DNA of 40,320 bases from assembly GCA_903925975.1 (NCBI GenBank), contig CAIYHG010000187.1:1-40320 (forward strand). The letters are read 5' to 3'. The translations under genes and the position numbers were made by a program. The first letter of the stretch is position 1, and every line of letters starts with the position of its first letter. Origin of the DNA: an uncultured Acidobacteriia bacterium (GTDB lineage: Bacteria; Acidobacteriota; Terriglobia; Bryobacterales; Bryobacteraceae). This document shows positions 40,196 to 40,320 of the stretch, piece after piece. The notes beneath the pieces are model-generated. The model was given only the letters and a program-made list of their open reading frames with translations. It was not told where the DNA came from and ran no database searches.

Positions 40196-40320
40196 CTAGT
40201 GGAGTGCTTCACACGCTTTGAAGGTTATCCAGCTTCCTGCGGGCGCGGGTGACCTTTTCGAGAATGTCCCGGGCGGAGGCGGTCCAGATGAACGGCTTGG
40301 GGTTGTGATTGTGTCGGTCG
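40192..40320 (-). mobile_element. End of an IS630-family insertion sequence (runs off right edge)
   Basis: The transposase C-terminus (40209-40320) and the sequence just outside it, around the TA at 40192-40193, mark one end of the element. IS630 elements insert at TA. The terminal inverted repeat cannot be confirmed because the other end is outside the window. Confidence 0.55.
40209..40320 (-). CDS. IS630-family transposase, C-terminal part
   Basis: Reading the minus strand inward from 40319 to the TGA at 40209-40211 gives 36 residues: DRHNHNPKPFIWTASARDIL then EKVTRARRKLDNLQSV. The NPKPFxWTASAxxIL block is the typical end of the DDE transposase of IS630 elements. The rest lies beyond the window. 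The host appears to have taken the insertion in or beside the end of another gene (40103-40195). Confidence 0.75.
   Translation of the reverse strand, partial: DRHNHNPKPFIWTASARDILEKVTRARRKLDNLQSV

Noticed and set aside
1..40320. CRISPR arrays, tRNA and rRNA genes
   Set aside because: No regularly spaced direct repeats, tRNA cloverleaf ends or rRNA-like conserved stretches were seen on either strand by eye.

Overview
The window is about 62% GC and is dense chromosomal DNA with genes on both strands. It suggests a member of the Acidobacteriota, probably a Solibacter/Bryobacter-like lineage. That is inferred from gene content: a giant Oar-like TonB-dependent receptor with a carboxypeptidase-regulatory-like N-terminus, several small secreted acidobacterial-type proteins, Gln/Ala/Pro/Gly-rich linkers, a GRG-type low-complexity style, and short REP-like palindromes between genes. 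No rRNA, tRNA or CRISPR array was seen.

Layout. Bases 1-330 hold the edge of a possible minus-strand gene. Then come a secreted four-cupin protein (332-2179), an adenine-N6 DNA methyltransferase fused to an Mrr-like nuclease domain (2304-3908), a repeat- and hairpin-rich gap, and a secreted mutarotase-like protein (minus). Bases 5684-12745 are a minus-strand metal-efflux locus: TolC-type outer-membrane protein, CusB adaptor with a metal-binding head, CusA pump of the Cu/Ag type, an overlapping secreted protein, and further down a small secreted protein. Next are the TonB-dependent receptor with a good terminator, an ICMT-like methyltransferase, a secreted S1 protease, a Lys/Ala-rich basic protein, a lipocalin, an HNH-like protein, a DUF2721 protein, an unknown, a CoA-binding protein and a hybrid PAS histidine kinase.

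The centre (23957-31045) is a complete-looking histidine operon, hisI-G-D-C-(HAD phosphatase)-B-H-F-A. Almost every junction is a 4-bp ATGA/GTGA overlap. It is preceded by a textbook attenuator: a 20-codon leader peptide with five consecutive His codons, mutually exclusive 1:2, 2:3 and 3:4 pairings, and a terminator with nine Ts that ends 9 nt before hisI. The leader peptide appears to be translated from an almost leaderless transcript. The HAD protein is the natural candidate for the otherwise missing histidinol-phosphate phosphatase; hisE is not present in the window.

The right part holds an unknown gene, a lone Flp-type pilin, a purine permease facing a guanine-deaminase-like enzyme, a PAS-LuxR regulator, an ECF sigma/anti-sigma pair followed by a secreted protein, a small beta-barrel protein, a Tat-signal fragment, and a compact DUF1844 - metallo-beta-lactamase-fold - ribF cluster. 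At the right edge an IS630-family transposase end sits against the truncated 3' end of another gene.

The strongest regulatory finding is the his attenuator. Secondary interests are the methyltransferase-nuclease fusion, the internally duplicated cupin protein, the dispersed palindromic repeat family, and -10-like boxes 7-8 nt upstream of several start codons, which suggest leaderless transcription.
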